64,000 nt of DNA from the NCBI GenBank assembly GCA_022376515.1, contig WTXI01000047.1:124001-188000 (forward strand), given 5' to 3'. Both the position numbers and the translations under genes were made by a program. This document shows positions 16,048-29,232 of this stretch, piece by piece. Positions within the stretch are counted from its first letter, which is position 1; every line of letters begins with the position of its first letter. The notes beneath the pieces are model-generated. The model was not told the DNA's origin and searched no databases. It saw only the letters and a program-made list of their open reading frames with translations. Source of the DNA: Lactifluus volemus (Eukaryota > Basidiomycota > Agaricomycetes > Russulales > Russulaceae).

Positions 16048-18905
16048 TCATGACATTGTTAGTCGCGCTCGCGCTGGTACACCTTCCGCAGCAGCAGCAG
16101 CTTCTGCACTATCGATCGGCACGCGCTGCGGTCCGTTCGCCGTCGTTCCCCCACCACCGCGCGCGGCAGCTAACAACAACCGACTCGCAGCACCACCCAC
16201 CCGTCCCAACTCGACCGTCGCTGATTCCGTATGTACAGGCGCAGACTTGTGAGGGGCCGCCGACTTTGTCACCGTCTTCCTCGTCTTGGCAGCCGCAACT
16301 GGACCTTTTAACCTTCTCCTAATCGTATTTTCCTTCTCTGGCGCACGGGGGTCGCGAGCTCGGCCATCTCCTCCCACATCTTCCACCTCCATAACGTCAC
16401 CACCATCACCTGCGACGGTGACGGTGGCGGGGTCAGAGTTGAGGTTCGGATGCTGTGCCGTTGCTGCGGCGTCGATATTAACATCGATGTCAATGTCAAG
16501 CTCGGCGTCACCGGATGTGCGCTTTTTTGCCCGTCGCCGCGTAGTGGCAACGTTGCTTGCTCCGCCTGGACGGAAAGGAAGGGGCGCTGGGGGCGGGGGC
16601 GGCGGTTCGAAGACGGTGGTAGTGCGCACAAACGTTGTGTGGTTACTCTGATTCTTCTGATGTCGTGGTGGTGGAGGTGGTCGGGCTGCAGCTGCGCTCT
16701 CAGGTGAAGCTGCGAGCAAGAGGATCCTGCTCAGCGGACTAGGTTTGGCGGGGGAGTAAGCGTGCGTCATGTTGCGCACCAGCGGCTTTGCGAGCGGGAA
16801 CGGCCTTGGTGGTGGCGGCGTCGGTGGGCTCTGCTGTTGCGGCTCGCTAATAGTAGGGACGGGGGACGACCTCGTCTTCCAAAGTCCGTGTTCCTTCGAC
16901 GGTAGAGGATGACGGTGGGAGCGGAGGTGTCGTTGATCGGAAGAGAAGAGGCGGAGCAGATGGCATTACAAGGGAGGCAGGGTGTGGTGGCAGACGTGAC
17001 TCTGGTGAAGGTGGTGGCAGGACAAAGGAGGTTGGCAGAAGCGAAGCTGGCACGGTCGAGGGAATCACTTCTGTTTCAAAGGACGCCTCGACGCGCTTGC
17101 TGGTTAAGCGTCTAGGTCGTGAGCCAGAGGCGAGTCGCTTCGCAGACGCAGATGTAGATGACCTCTTGAACTTTGACGGAGATTTTTGGGCTAGCTTCGC
17201 CTTGCGGGTCTTGCGGGGTGAGAGGCGAGATGGCCCAGGTTGTGGTGCTGGGGGCGGCGCAGGTTTTGCTCGGGCGGGTGCTGGTGCAGTGGAGAGCAAT
17301 TCCACCTTACTCCGACTGGGACCACCCTGATTAGACTAGAAAGGTAAAAAAAATGGAGAGCATGAGCGCTGCACACGCAGGGCGAGAGGAAAGGACATAC
17401 GCTGGGCTCGGAGTGCCCTACTACCATTACATGCTGGGTATCCGACTCATCGGTTGGAGGGAGGTGAGAGGCCAAGTTGTCATGTACCGCAGGCGCGCTT
17501 TCAAATGTCATCGACACCCGACTCGCATGCGCGATTGGCTTCCTCTCTGCCTTGGCTTTCTCTTCGTGCGCGACGTCAGCTCTTTTTTAACATTCCCTGA
17601 AGACACGACTCACTCAGTTCATCGCGTAGCGCCGTTATCGTGCCCCGCAACTCCTCAATCTCCCATTTCTGCGCCTTTGCATCCGACTCGGCCACCTTCT
17701 TTGCCAAGTCGGCTAGCGATATGTGCGGTTTCGGGTCCGAGCTTGATGCGGAAGTAGTAGAAACGTCAGAAGCGGCCTTGAGCATCGTGAGTGCATCGCG
17801 AAGCGAAGTAAGCAGCATGCTGAGTCGTTCAAAGGCTGTGTCGGGCGCGCCGAGCGGGAACAGATCGATCGTGGCCAACGGAGCAGGCTATCTCTCTTTC
17901 AGCAACCAGATCTCTCAAGACAAAAAAAAAGGTAAAGCATCACGTACGAATTCCAGATCATCCGGGTCTGCACTGACCGTCTTGTGCAGGATTTTGTTCA
18001 CCGCGTTGGTAGTATCCACCACCAATGCCCTGAGTTCCCCATTCTCGTCCCTAAGCAGCTTGCACGTCTTTTCCGCTTCCTCGAGCGCAGACTCGGCGAG
18101 CCCTTTACCGGGCGCGGGCAGAAATACAGCTTTACCATCCTCGGCTCCCAAGGCCAACGCGTTGGCCGGTTGGATGCTCATCCCGCTGGGGAGGTTGGCA
18201 ATCTTGAGTTGCGAGTCGGCCAATTTTGACCAGCGTTCGCGCATCGCTTCAATATCCTTGTCGCGCTTCTTGAGTTCTGCGACATGCGTGGCGCGCAGCG
18301 CCTGTAATGACGAACGTGCGCGCTGCAGGTCCGCCATCGTTTGCTTGTGCGCCCCTTCGGCTTGCTGTTGCGCGCGATTGGCAATCCTAAAAATACATTC
18401 CAAGAGACGTGGGATTTCAGAAATAAATAAAAAGAAAGCTGAGTGCTACAAGACCCACGTCAGCTTGGCCTTAGCGGCGGCAGTCTCGCGCTCGGCAAGA
18501 TCAACGGTCTCCTTTGCCGAGTCGTGCATCGTGCGTAGACGTTCGTGGTCATATGAGAGTGTACGAAGTTTAGTCGTGAGGTCCTCGGCGCGCGTCATAT
18601 CCTCCTACGGGTAAGGTAATTGTTTGTGTGCATGTATGCAGGACCGTACAAATGAGCGATGCACCCACCACTCGTTGACTGAGCATAGAAAGCAGGCATT
18701 TTGTCACGCTCTCTACATCTGCAGATGAGAGGCCGTCGAGGCAAAGACCTGGAGTGAGAACAAAGCCGTGTGATACGAGTTGCGCATTGATGTATTGAAG
18801 GGTTGATGTTGAAGACACAGAAGATACCGAGGAAAGAGAGGGTGATGAGGGAGAGGGAGAGGGAGCCCAATGAACTGAATGTCTTTGTGGTGTTGTCCCC
18901 GCCAT
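16048..18905 (-). CDS. ADIP/SSX2IP/Msd1-like coiled-coil protein
   Basis: Family members anchor microtubule minus ends or centrosomal complexes (human SSX2IP, fission yeast Msd1); the role here is inference from homology. Exons 18905-18669, 18601-18459, 18386-17948, 17887-17614, 17579-17401, 17326-16914 and 16846-16048, total 2484 nt, giving 827 aa with all phases consistent. Residues 30-80 hold the conserved helical entry (STLQYINAQLVSHGF, LDGLSSADVESVTKCLLSML). Residues 80-300 are a long coiled coil (TRAEDLTTKLRTLSYDHERL). The C-terminal half is disordered, rich in Pro, Ser and Lys/Arg, with LSPRKTRKAKL and an alanine-rich end. The ATG lies only about 110 bp from the stop of the next gene on the same strand. 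A palindrome TCACGTGA lies at 18969-18976, in the short promoter. Confidence 0.75.
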
Positions 18906-19016
18906 CGAAATCGAAAATCGAATAAATGCGCGAAAATCCAAGAAAATCAGGCTTGCCTCGCACAACATCACGTGATCGCGAAAATATAAACAAAACACAA
19001 CAGCACAAGATCTAAT

Positions 19017-22000
19017 CTAATCTACCTTATCTCTCGCCCAGCGCCATCTACGTACTTCGATCGCCCAACCTTCCCGCGTCGAGCTATTGCTGTCTGCTGG
19101 GTCCTGCAACACGCGCATCTCGCCCTCTACAAACTCGAGGTTCGATGCACGCAGTCCGCGTTGCAGCAGCACCGCCCCATCCATCACTCCCTTGGTCGTT
19201 GCGTCTAGGGTGCCAAGGAGCCAAACCTCCCACCGCCGTCGGTCGTCGCTCTGCACCTGCGTCCGCGCAACTTCCCCCCCTTTCGTCTCTTGCTCCTTGT
19301 CGTCCTCTGCGCCTTTTCCATCTTCATTCCCCAGGTTAGTGCCCGTCTTATGGTCGTCTGCCTCATACATCCGCAACATGAAACGCTCTACTGCCGTTTC
19401 GAGCTCGACGCTGCACCGTACCGACGTACTGGGGGCGTCGTCCCCCGTTGTATCCATATGGTCGTCGTCATGGTCATCATCGTTCATGCGTTGCCGCTTG
19501 CGCACGCGTGGAGAGATGGACGCACAAGTCGATAATGGTGGTCGCGTCGTGTACAAAACGGCCTGACGAAGCGCGTCTGGTTCATACTTGAATCTACCCC
19601 CGCGTGGACTTCAATTAGCAAAAATAAATAAATAAAAATGGGAAGAAAAACGTACCCGGGTAGCGCACCAGCTCGGCCACCCTCAAACACGATCGTGACG
19701 CGTGCCGCGAGCGCATCAACATCCATGTCCTCCTCGTCCTCTTCTTCCTCCTCGCTCTCCGTCTCCATCCCATCCTCGTCTGTCTCGTCCGAGTCGGGTG
19801 CACCCCCAACGCCACGTGCACGTTTCGTCCGGCCGCCCACCGCATCCGACGCAGCGGCGCTCGCAGCAAATCCGAGCACCGCCCCGCGCTCCGCAGCATA
19901 CTCTCCGAGACGTTGCTTACGATTCTGTCTTCCGAGTCCAGGCGCGCGATGTGCCGTGCCACCCTATATGTGCGAAATTTAAGAAGAGAAAGAAAAGTTC
20001 ATCGTCTCAACTCACCTTGACAAACAACACATCCAGAATCTCGATTCCAGCGCCTTCGTGCCCATTGCCCCACCCAGCGCTGAAGAATCCCCGTCCATCG
20101 TCTTCAGGATCGCCTCCTCCACCGGGCTCGGCAGCGGTGCCAACATTCCCAACGTATCTCTCAGCCGCAGGTACCACTTGCACCTCGACCCGTGCATCCC
20201 GTCCGCGCTGCCTTGCCTCCCACACCTCGCTCCACCGCACGCGTCCAGCATGCACAGCGGCCGAGATGATGTCCGAGTCATCCGTGTACGGCCCACTACC
20301 CCACACCCGTGGTTGTGCGGGTCGCACGCGGGGCAACGCAAGTGAGGGTATGTAGAGTGTCGCCCGGCCGACGTGCGATTCCGGGGGAGCGGTAGGGGAC
20401 CAAAAGGGTGCACGAATGCACCAAGATGAACTGGTGGCACTGCTTGGCGTGCCCGCGAGGAGGGTATACCCACCGCATGCGGGTGATGCACGCTCGTCGT
20501 CGGGAGGTGTGTGCGTGGGTGCACGTGCGGGTGTTGATGCGGATGCGGATGTTGATGCTGGTGTTGGTGCGTGTGACTGTGCGGACGCGAGTGGGTGTGT
20601 CCGAGGCTATGATTGTGAGGATGTGAGCTCACAACAGAGCCTGGAGGTGGTGGTGGTGGTGGTGGTGGGGCGGCGGCGGCCCTCGCAAGTCTGCAGGGTG
20701 AGTCGGGTGATGGCCGTGAGGGTGTTGTTGCTGCTGGTGAGGGTGAGAATGAGTGTGCGGGTAAGAATTGCCAGGCATGTGCTCATATGACGGTGGTGCA
20801 TGTGGGTGATGCGCCTCGGGATCAACAGGCGGCGGCCCTTGTAACTGTGGAAAATATATCACGTCAATATCTTTCCTACACTATCTAGCGGAGAAGGACT
20901 GGCCTGTGAATAGGAATAGCCTGCATGGGATGATGGCCCGTCGGAAGCTTTGCGGGGTACGGGAGCGGGCGTCATTCGGATGTAACCCATCCCTTCACGT
21001 GGACGAGGTTCCTTTTCTCGCAGTTGTAGCTCTCTTTCCCGTTCCCTCTCCCGTTCCATCTCCCTCTCTCTATCCCTATCCCTCTCGCGTTCCCTTTCGC
21101 GTTGACGCATCCTCTCGTAGTTAGTGTCGCGCTCACGTTCATGATCCAAATCCACTGGTGGCCGCCCACTCGGTGGTGGAGGTACAGCGTTGCTGCAGTA
21201 CGCAGACGGGGTTCGCGAACCTGAGGAAGAGGTGGTGGTGGGCCAGGGAATGGAGGTGGAGGTGGATGCGGATGCGGACGAGCCCTTCCACGATCGCGGT
21301 CGCGGTCACGGTGATGCAACTTGCTTTCCAAGCGATCTCGCTCACGCTCGTCCTCAAGAGGGGGTGCAGGGCCAGGGCCGACCAGCGGAAGGGCCATGGA
21401 CGCGTGAAGTTCTCGTTCCCTTTCCCTCTCCCGTTCTCGATCTCGATCTTCTCGTTCCCGTTCCCTGTCTCTTTCCCTTTCTCTGTCCCTGTCCCTCTCT
21501 CGCTCACGATCGTGATCCCTTCTTATCGTACCAGAAGTGAGCGGAGGACCAGGCAAAGGAGCAGGAGTAGCAGATGACGAGCCAGGACCAGGGACCGACA
21601 TGCGAACTGGTAGCAAGTTGTTCCCACGATCACGTTCTCTGTCTCTTTCGGGCGGGGGCTGCAAGCTTGACATCACGGGCGCGACTCCGCTGTCCGACCG
21701 GGAAATCCAACGCTGAGGAGCAGAAGGTCCAGGAACAGACACAGGGACAGGTAAGGGGGGTCCAGCTGCAGCGGTAGAAGATGGTAGGGCCGGTGGCGTC
21801 TGGTACGGCGAGTAATGCTGAGCTTGTGGTAAGCCGGTGTACATCGTGGAGGGCTCGTGCAGCACCGAAGGCGGAGGGGAACCCGAAAAGGGAGGATGGT
21901 GAGAAGAGGGCACGTGTTGCGCGTGTGGGGGCTTGGCATGCGAGGTCGGTGGTGTGTACTCGTGTCGATGAGTGTGAGAATGTGGGTGTGGGACGGGTTG

Positions 22001-22336
22001 AGGGGGAGCAGGGAGATACATCGGAGAAGGCGCGTGTCCACCGCGAGGAGGCAAAAAGGTAGATGTAGGACCCGGGCCGAGCGGAGTGGAATGCTGTTGA
22101 GCCTGTGGATGTGGGGGATAGTCCGGATAAGGCTCACGACGATCAAACTCTGGGCTCCGATGTGATGGATGGGGCCCTGTGCGGTGATGAGTTGGAGGCG
22201 GGGGAGGGAAACGATGTTCAGGACGGTCGCCGTGAGGGGAAGGTATGTGATGAGCTTGTTGCTGCTGCTGAGGCGGATGATGATGATGTGACGGTTGTTG
22301 TTGTTGTTGTTGTTGTTGTTGAGCCTGCTGTTGGGC

Positions 22337-22376
<40 letters not shown>

Positions 22377-22432
22377 CTGCGCTTAGCGAGTTCCTCTGAA
22401 GGGGAACCTTGAAGGAGGTCAGCTACGTTCAT
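19017..22432 (-). CDS. Rxt3-like subunit of the Rpd3/Sin3 histone deacetylase complex, frame broken
   Basis: Rxt3 proteins belong to the large Rpd3 histone deacetylase complex, a nuclear corepressor. The diagnostic block is RVWGSGPYTDDSDIISAAVH (about 20280-20220), preceded by VHLGAFVHPFGP and followed by VEVQVVPAAERYVGNV and, after two introns, FKYEPDALRQAVLYTT. The N-terminal 500 residues are low complexity: a poly-Gln run after MNVADLLQGSPSEELAKRR, His/Pro-rich segments, and long alternating Arg-Glu/Arg-Asp tracts (21010-21540). At about 21230, 20640 and 20385 the frame changes without a usable intron; each needs one extra base, and the last is inside CCCCC. The ATG at 22432 was chosen because MNVADLLQ begins the ordered part; 63 nt further up a second in-frame start exists. 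Confidence 0.7.
22258..22376 (-). repeat. Poly-Gln coding CAG/CAA repeat
   Basis: Imperfect CAA and CAG triplets on the minus strand encode three Gln runs separated by Ala, Pro and His, close to the N-terminus of the Rxt3-like protein. Confidence 0.85.
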
Positions 22433-23841
22433 TTGGGGAGAAGAGGAGTGAAGGGGGTGTAAAAGGTAAAGGTCAAGGTTAAAGGGGAGGGACAAGATGT
22501 ATGCGCGCGCTCAACAAAGTTACTCGGCACTGACAGGTTTCAGGCACAGATCGAGATCCCAAACACTGGGATCACCTGATCGACAACCAAAATTAAAAAT
22601 TTACACAACTAGATACAGTACGGTAGACCTCTCGATAGCAGCACCACTGTGCAGGTGCACAATTTAGCTGGTCATACCCGCTATACAGTACCAGTGGCCA
22701 ACCTACTCTATTCTTTCCCACGTGTCCAATAAATAAATTAAAATAAATTCTTAATTCAATTCGTCGATCTCAGATTAACGCCACACGGCAGAACAAGAGC
22801 GCCCGTCTGCAACGTATATTCTCACCTCCAGATCAGTTGCTGCTCTCAAGCGCTCGCCGATAACTTGACCCAAAGTGAGACGTCATATTGAGCAGGTCTG
22901 ATAATTATATAGGAAGGCCTAAAGTGCTTGTCCTTGTTTGTATCCACGTATTCGTCCACGATCGATCTATATACACTGGGTGTCGTGGTCTCGTAGTTAT
23001 GGGACGACAAGGATTTAAAATTCCTGTGATAGTTTACGAAAGCGCGATGCAACATTTGGGAGATACACCGAACAAGTTCTGGGGTACGAACCAACTTGAA
23101 TTCAACGCGCGGAGTTCCGCTGCTTGCTCGTTCCGTGCTCCATCCCATCCATTCATTCCTCCCATCCGCGTGTCCTTATCTCGCGACCTACAAAACAGTT
23201 CAGGCCCAATTTCCTTCGAGGACACAGGTTATGAGACGCCACTAGATTCGATCCAACTCTCCCGTATCCCTTCTAAACAAAAAAATCTGACCACAAAGGA
23301 TAGTCTCCTTGGTGAGCAAGTTGTTAATGAGAGCCCTTTGGTAGGTGATCTACATGCCACCTAGCGCCAGAAGGAATGGACACACACGAGTCATCCGGCT
23401 ACTTAAGAGGTATGTTCGCATCTTCATGAACGACGTTATACAAGGTCTTGCAGCTGTTCGATAGGAATTTCTGCGACCCATCTGGATTATATTCAGGTGC
23501 CGTGCGTCTGGATGAAGAGCAGATAAATAAAATCGTGATGAGGGTACAATCACATTCCAGCCAAGAATGAACAACGCCTCATGGACAACACTATGCTTGG
23601 CTGTCTTGCTGGTGGTCATTTTCCCATGTGCTATCTGGAACTCTCCCAACATCGGATGTGATTGAATCACGTCTGTTGACACCAAAAGCGATCTGGGCAA
23701 GCAAACCAGCGTCTATTACTTATATGTACGTACAAGCGAGATTTGAAACGTGCCTTGTACCTATGCCCTCTGCCCATCTTTGTGTTCATCAACATCGTAT
23801 CGATAACCTGGACTCCAACACCTACCACGACTTTCCGCGAT
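22433..23841. other. Intergenic, no gene recognised
   Basis: A 158-codon plus frame at 22888-23364 shows no family features. The end of this stretch is the promoter of the NLR-like gene, and 23727-23841 resembles 28713-28828 upstream of its tandem copy. Confidence 0.45.
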
Positions 23842-26800
23842 ATGAGTGCCCTTCTGACTCTTCTGTTTTTCAAGCACTTTTTCAGGCTGCGTGGAAGGAA
23901 TATGGAATCCGGACGGCAACAAACCTCGATGAACATCCACTTGCCCTTCAACTCCAGACATGCCACTCTTTCGAATCCCTCATATCTCTTCTCCAGGAGC
24001 AAGCACCAGCTCTCGATGAGGATGAATCACTTGAAACGGTGATGGTTCCTCTCAGCTACATCTGTATGGCTTTGTGACACAGGTCTGCCAGGTTGAGCTC
24101 GTGAACCTATTCCAATCGATAACGATATTCCTTCACCGACTTGATATCTACGTAAAAATACCTCCTTCAGTGGCCATGACAGAGATAGTCGTGAAAATAT
24201 TGGTTGAATTGGTCTCTACGCTCGCGTTGGCAGCCAAAAAAGCGAGGCAGAACACTCTAGGACTGAATGAAGTTCAGGCTATGCTAAAAAGGCTCGACCG
24301 ACTCACCCAGGACGAGGCTCGCACAACTGCAGCTCAGACATTCCAGGTCGTCTATGGTCTTGTCCAGAATATGAGTGCCGTTATGGATGGTGAGTGATTT
24401 CTCACTCTGCTTGTCCGTTACGGCCTCCTGATCGTCTAGTGAATCAGACTGCAAGGCATCTACAGACAGCGTTCGGGAAGCTCTAAGTAAGTTTGTTTGG
24501 CGAAGAGCATGACAGTGTTTCTGACTGGATGCCAGCAATCATGCAAGAATTTGCGGTCAGCATGAACAATTCAAAGGGTATGTTATTTCCCGATGCGGAT
24601 AGTCCTGACTACAGACGCTCAAGTTCAAGTTGTCACATAGGTGATGAGTTCCAGCAAGCTATTCAAACATGGTTGTCCCCTCCTGATCCTTGGGAAAATC
24701 ACGGCATCGCGTTGAAATCTCACCGTAACGGAACTCGTCATGGTTCATCCAAAGTGATACTTTTGCCGAATGGAAATCGTTAGACCCCTTCTATGGATTC
24801 ATGGAAAACGTGAGCCTCGTCATTATTCTCCGGATATAAGCGACACGCTGATCTCCCTGTCGTAGTTGGCTGTGGAAAGACCATCCTTTGGTATGTCAGC
24901 ACTCGAATTTGCCGTCACGTGACCTTATCATTGAACTAGTTCTGCGATTATTGAGGACATCAACCGCATGCGCAGGAGTGGACTGGCCTCACTCGCTTTC
25001 TTTTATTTTGACTGGAGCAATGACAAAAAGAAGGACCTCCGCAGCTTGCTCTCTTCCCTTGTTTTCCAACTTCATAGTCAGTCCGAGTCGTACTCTAACA
25101 TCCTTTCCGGTTTCTATTCGGCCCATAATCGTGGTTCACAATATCTTAGTGATACCGCACTTGCACAATGCTTAAAAGATATCCTCACTTTCCCGGGACT
25201 GGCCCCAATCTACATCATTCTCGATGGCATCGATGAATGTCCAAATCCTCTAGCGAGTTTCACCCTCGTGAAGATGTCCTGACGTTTGTGGAGGAGCTTG
25301 CTGGTTTACATCTTCCAAACCTCCACATCTGCGTTAGTAGTCGTCCCGAATTCGACATCAAAACTGTCATTTCTCCTTTAGCACTTCACTCGATTTCGCT
25401 TCACGACGAGGCAGCACAAAAGGAGGAGATTGTCCAGTATGTCAGGTCGATTGTTGACTCAAAGCCGGGGGTGCGAAGCTGGGCGGTGGAGGACAAAAAA
25501 ATGGTCGCTGATCTGATTTTGCAAAAGGCTGATGGCATGTAAGGCGATGAATCGCATTTTACGGCACAGCTCACTGATAAAACTTATCATACAGGTTCAG
25601 ATGGATTGCATGTCAGTTGGACGCTCTCCCTAGTTATTTCTCGCGGCGTATCCAGCGCACTCTCGATGACGTCCCGGTGGCACTTGGTTGCATCTACGAG
25701 CGGGCGCTTGAAGAAATCCCTGATGCGCAATGGGGATGTGCTCGTCTTCTCCTCGGATGCGTTATGGTGTCATTTCGCCCTTTGCTTATTGAGGAGCTCG
25801 TGGAATTTCTCGCGTTCGACTTCGATGCAGGATCGATCCCTAAACTTGAGGAGGATTGGCGCCCAAAAGACGCAGAGGAAGCCCTACTTTCTATGTGCTC
25901 TGGACTACTCTCCATTGTGGAAGCAAATGGTTCCAAGACTGTTCAATTCACTCATCCCTCGATGAAGGAGTTCTTGATATCCAGCAACCTTGCCAAAGCC
26001 GAACGCCGAAGTTCTCGTCGCTACATCGACATGGGTCACGTGCACATCATGATCGTGCGGCTTCACTGGCGGTCCTGTATCACTGAAAAGGGAGTCAACA
26101 TGGATAGCGTCAGGAGCTTTCCCCTCGCCAAGTATGCTGCTCGGTACTGGGTGGACCATCTCCCGTCCGAGACTGTACCGTACCTTTTCGAAGGGCCTAT
26201 CCAAAGTGTCATCCAACTTCTTCTTGATCCAACAAAGCAGCATTTTGCATTCTGGATCTCCGCATACAATTTAAATGAATACACACCACCCCACTTATGC
26301 ACAAAACCTACATCACAAATCAACGGGGCCTCCTCACATTATCCGACTTTATATGGTTCACGTGACAAGCGTCGTGGTTTTACAACTCCACGCTACGGCC
26401 ATACAGCCAGGACGACCTCCAGAGCACAACCCGTTGATTGTGGCTCTGCATTGGGACATATTGAAATTGTACGGACCTTCATTTCCAAAGGCGTGAATGA
26501 CTTATCTGGGAACACCTCCCCTTCCATTTGGCGTCGAGGGGAGGGCATCTCGATGTTGTCCAGCTCCTTCTCAAACATGGGGGGTCTGTGGCAACGAAGG
26601 ATAGCAGTGGCCAAATTCCGTTGCATTATGCATCGCAAGCAGGACGCCTTGAAGTTGTTCAGCTCCTTCTCAAGCGTAAGACAGACATGAATAACCGGGA
26701 TAAAAACGGCCGCACCCCATTGCATTACGCTCTACAAGAAGGACGTCTCGAAGTTGCCCAGCTCCTTCTTGAGCGTGGCGCAGATCCGAATGCCCAGGAT

Positions 26801-28456
26801 AAGAGTCACCAGACCCCATTGCATTGTGCGTTACAAGGAGGACGACTCGAAGCCATTCATCTCCTGCTTGAGCGCGACGTAGATGTAAATACGCGGGGTG
26901 AGAACGACTGCACCCCTTGCATTGTGCCTCGCAAGAAGGACGTCTTGATTTGGCTCAGCTCCTCCTCGAGCGCGGGGCAAATATAAATGCCCGAGATGCT
27001 CTCATCAACTCCATTGTATTTAGCTCTGCAGGAAGGATGCAGAGAAGTTGCTCAGCTTCTTCTCGAGCGGGGCGCAGACGCAAATACTGGAGACGCTAAC
27101 AAGCGAACTCCTTTGCATTGCGCGTCGCAAGAAGGATTTCTTCAAGTTGTTCAGCTCCTCCTTGAACGCGGCGCAGACATCAATTCCAGGGATGGAAGTA
27201 ATCGGACCCCTTTACATTGCACGCTACCTGACGGACGTCTCGAGTCGCTCAGCTCCTCCTCGACCGCGGCGCAGATGTAATGGCTCGGGATATATCCAAT
27301 AGGACCCCATTGCATTCAGCACTACAAGAAGGACGCCTCGAAATCGTTGAACTCCTTCTCGAACGTGGTGCAGATCCGAATGCCCGGGATGGAAGTGGCC
27401 GAACACCATTCGCTTGGGCGTTACAAGAAGGCCGTCTTGACGTTGTTCGACTCCTTCTCGAGCATGGCAAAGATATGGACATCCGGGATCAGAGCACCGG
27501 ACCCCTTTGCGTTGGGCGTTGCAAGAAGGCCGTCTTGACGTTGCGGAACTCCTCCTCGAGCGTGGCGAAAATGTGGATGCCCGCGATGAGAGTGATCGGA
27601 CTCCGTTGCATACTGCGTCACAAGATGGACGTCCAGAAATTGCCGAGTTCCTTCTTGAACACGGCGCAAACCAAATACCCAGGATGGCGGTGGCCAAACT
27701 CCATTACACTTGGGATCGCAAGACGGACATCGAGTAGTTGTCCAGCTTCTCCTCGAGCGTGGCGCATATCCGAATGCCCGCGACGGGAACGAACGGACAC
27801 CGCTTCATTTGGCCTCACAAAAGGGATGTCTCGAAGTTGCCGAGCTTCTCCTCGATCACGGAGCATATGCGAATGCCAGGGACGAGAACAGGCGGACTCC
27901 AATGCACTCAGTTATGCAAGGAGGACCTCTTGAAATCGTTCAGCTCCTCTAGACCGTGGTGCATATGCGAATACACAGATGCCAGTGGCCAACCCCATTA
28001 CATCATGCATCACGAGAAGGACGTCTTGAAATTTCTCGGTTTCTCCTAGACCGTGGCACACATGCTGATACTGGGATGGGAGTGACCGAACCCCATTACA
28101 TTTGGCATCACAAGCAGGTTGCCTAGAAGTTACTCAGCTTCTTCTCGAGCGTGGCGCAGACAAAAATGCACGGGACAATGCTGGTCGGACCCCACTACAT
28201 CTGGCGTCGCAAGCGGACTCTCGATATTGTTGAGCTCCTCCTCGACCGTGGCACGGATGCGAATGCCCAGAATGACAGCGGGCAGACCGCGTTACATCTA
28301 GCATCACGAGAGGGGCATCGCGATGTTGTTCGAATTTTACTTGCGCGCGGAATGAGCACCATCGATGTGCGAAACTACGAGGGCCGGACGCCGTCACACG
28401 AGGCGTTGCAGGTGGAATCATGACCTCGCACAATTGCTGTCACAGCATGGGGGTAA
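23842..28456 (+). CDS. STAND/NLR-like protein: NACHT plus about 19 ankyrin repeats, frame broken
   Basis: Fungal NLR-like architecture (signal-transducing NTPase with repeat sensor, as in allorecognition genes). N-terminal helical region ([58 protein letters not shown]). Walker A is made across an intron near 24809-24867, reading HGKLGCGKT; then [16 protein letters not shown], Walker [15 protein letters not shown], and sensor block [16 protein letters not shown] winged-helix-like part runs to about 26250. Ankyrin repeats run 26530-28450 with the consensus [29 protein letters not shown]. Frame changes are frequent; several are one missing C, for example at 23848 (CCC here, CCCC in the tandem copy), 24787 and 25247. 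Others near 26040-26090 look like real decay. Status, broken or mis-sequenced, is undecided. Confidence 0.75.
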
Positions 28457-29232
28457 AATTTTTACATGCATATTAGACATGTGTGGGAAGAGTAGGTGTT
28501 GGTCATTGGAACTTTCATACGTATGGATAGAACTTGACTGTAACAGTGTACTAGTAGTAGCACGAAACGCCTTTTCGGGGCTCTCCTAGGGTTTGGGTGA
28601 TCATCGATCATCAGTGGAATACTGTAAGAATGTACACGCCCTGAGCGGACGACTTGGCTAACCCAAACCACACGACACGGGATGTAGTTAAGGCATTACT
28701 GCATACTATCTATGTACGTATAAGAGGAAAGTGCGTGTCGGCATGCACCCATCTGGGCGGTCCATCGATGTCGTATCGATAACTTGATGGACTCTGACCA
28801 CTACCACTACAACCCGCAAATTTAGTGTATGAGTTCCCCTTCAAAATCTTTTGTTTTTCAAGCACTTTTTCAGGCCGCATAGAAGGAATATGAAATCTGG
28901 ACGGGGACAAACCTCGACCAGTATCTACTCGCCCTTCAAGTCCAGACGTGCCACTTTCGAATCCCTCCTTTCTCTTCTCCAGGAGCAAGCACAGACCCTC
29001 GATGAATTACGAAGATGTAGAAACGTGATGGTTCCCTCAGCTGTACGCATATGTCTTTATGACATTTAGAATCACCAGGCTGCAGTCGCAAACCTATTCC
29101 GGTCGTGTTGGCGGCAAAACAGAACGATCTATGACTAAACGAAGTTCAGGCTGTGCTACAAACGCTCGACCGACTCACCTGGGATGAGGCTCGCACAACC
29201 ACAGCTCAAACATTCCATATCGTTTACGGCAT

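Noticed and set aside
19087..19566. 159-codon plus-strand frame
   Set aside because: Antisense to the last exon of the Rxt3-like gene; Ser/Pro-rich composition is the mirror of acidic coding sequence.
21157..21540. Plus-strand frames rich in Pro/Phe/Ser over the RE/RD tracts
   Set aside because: Mirror translation of the repetitive minus-strand exon.
22888..23364. 158-codon frame before the NLR gene
   Set aside because: No domain, no homology to the tandem copy, ordinary chance length in this base composition.
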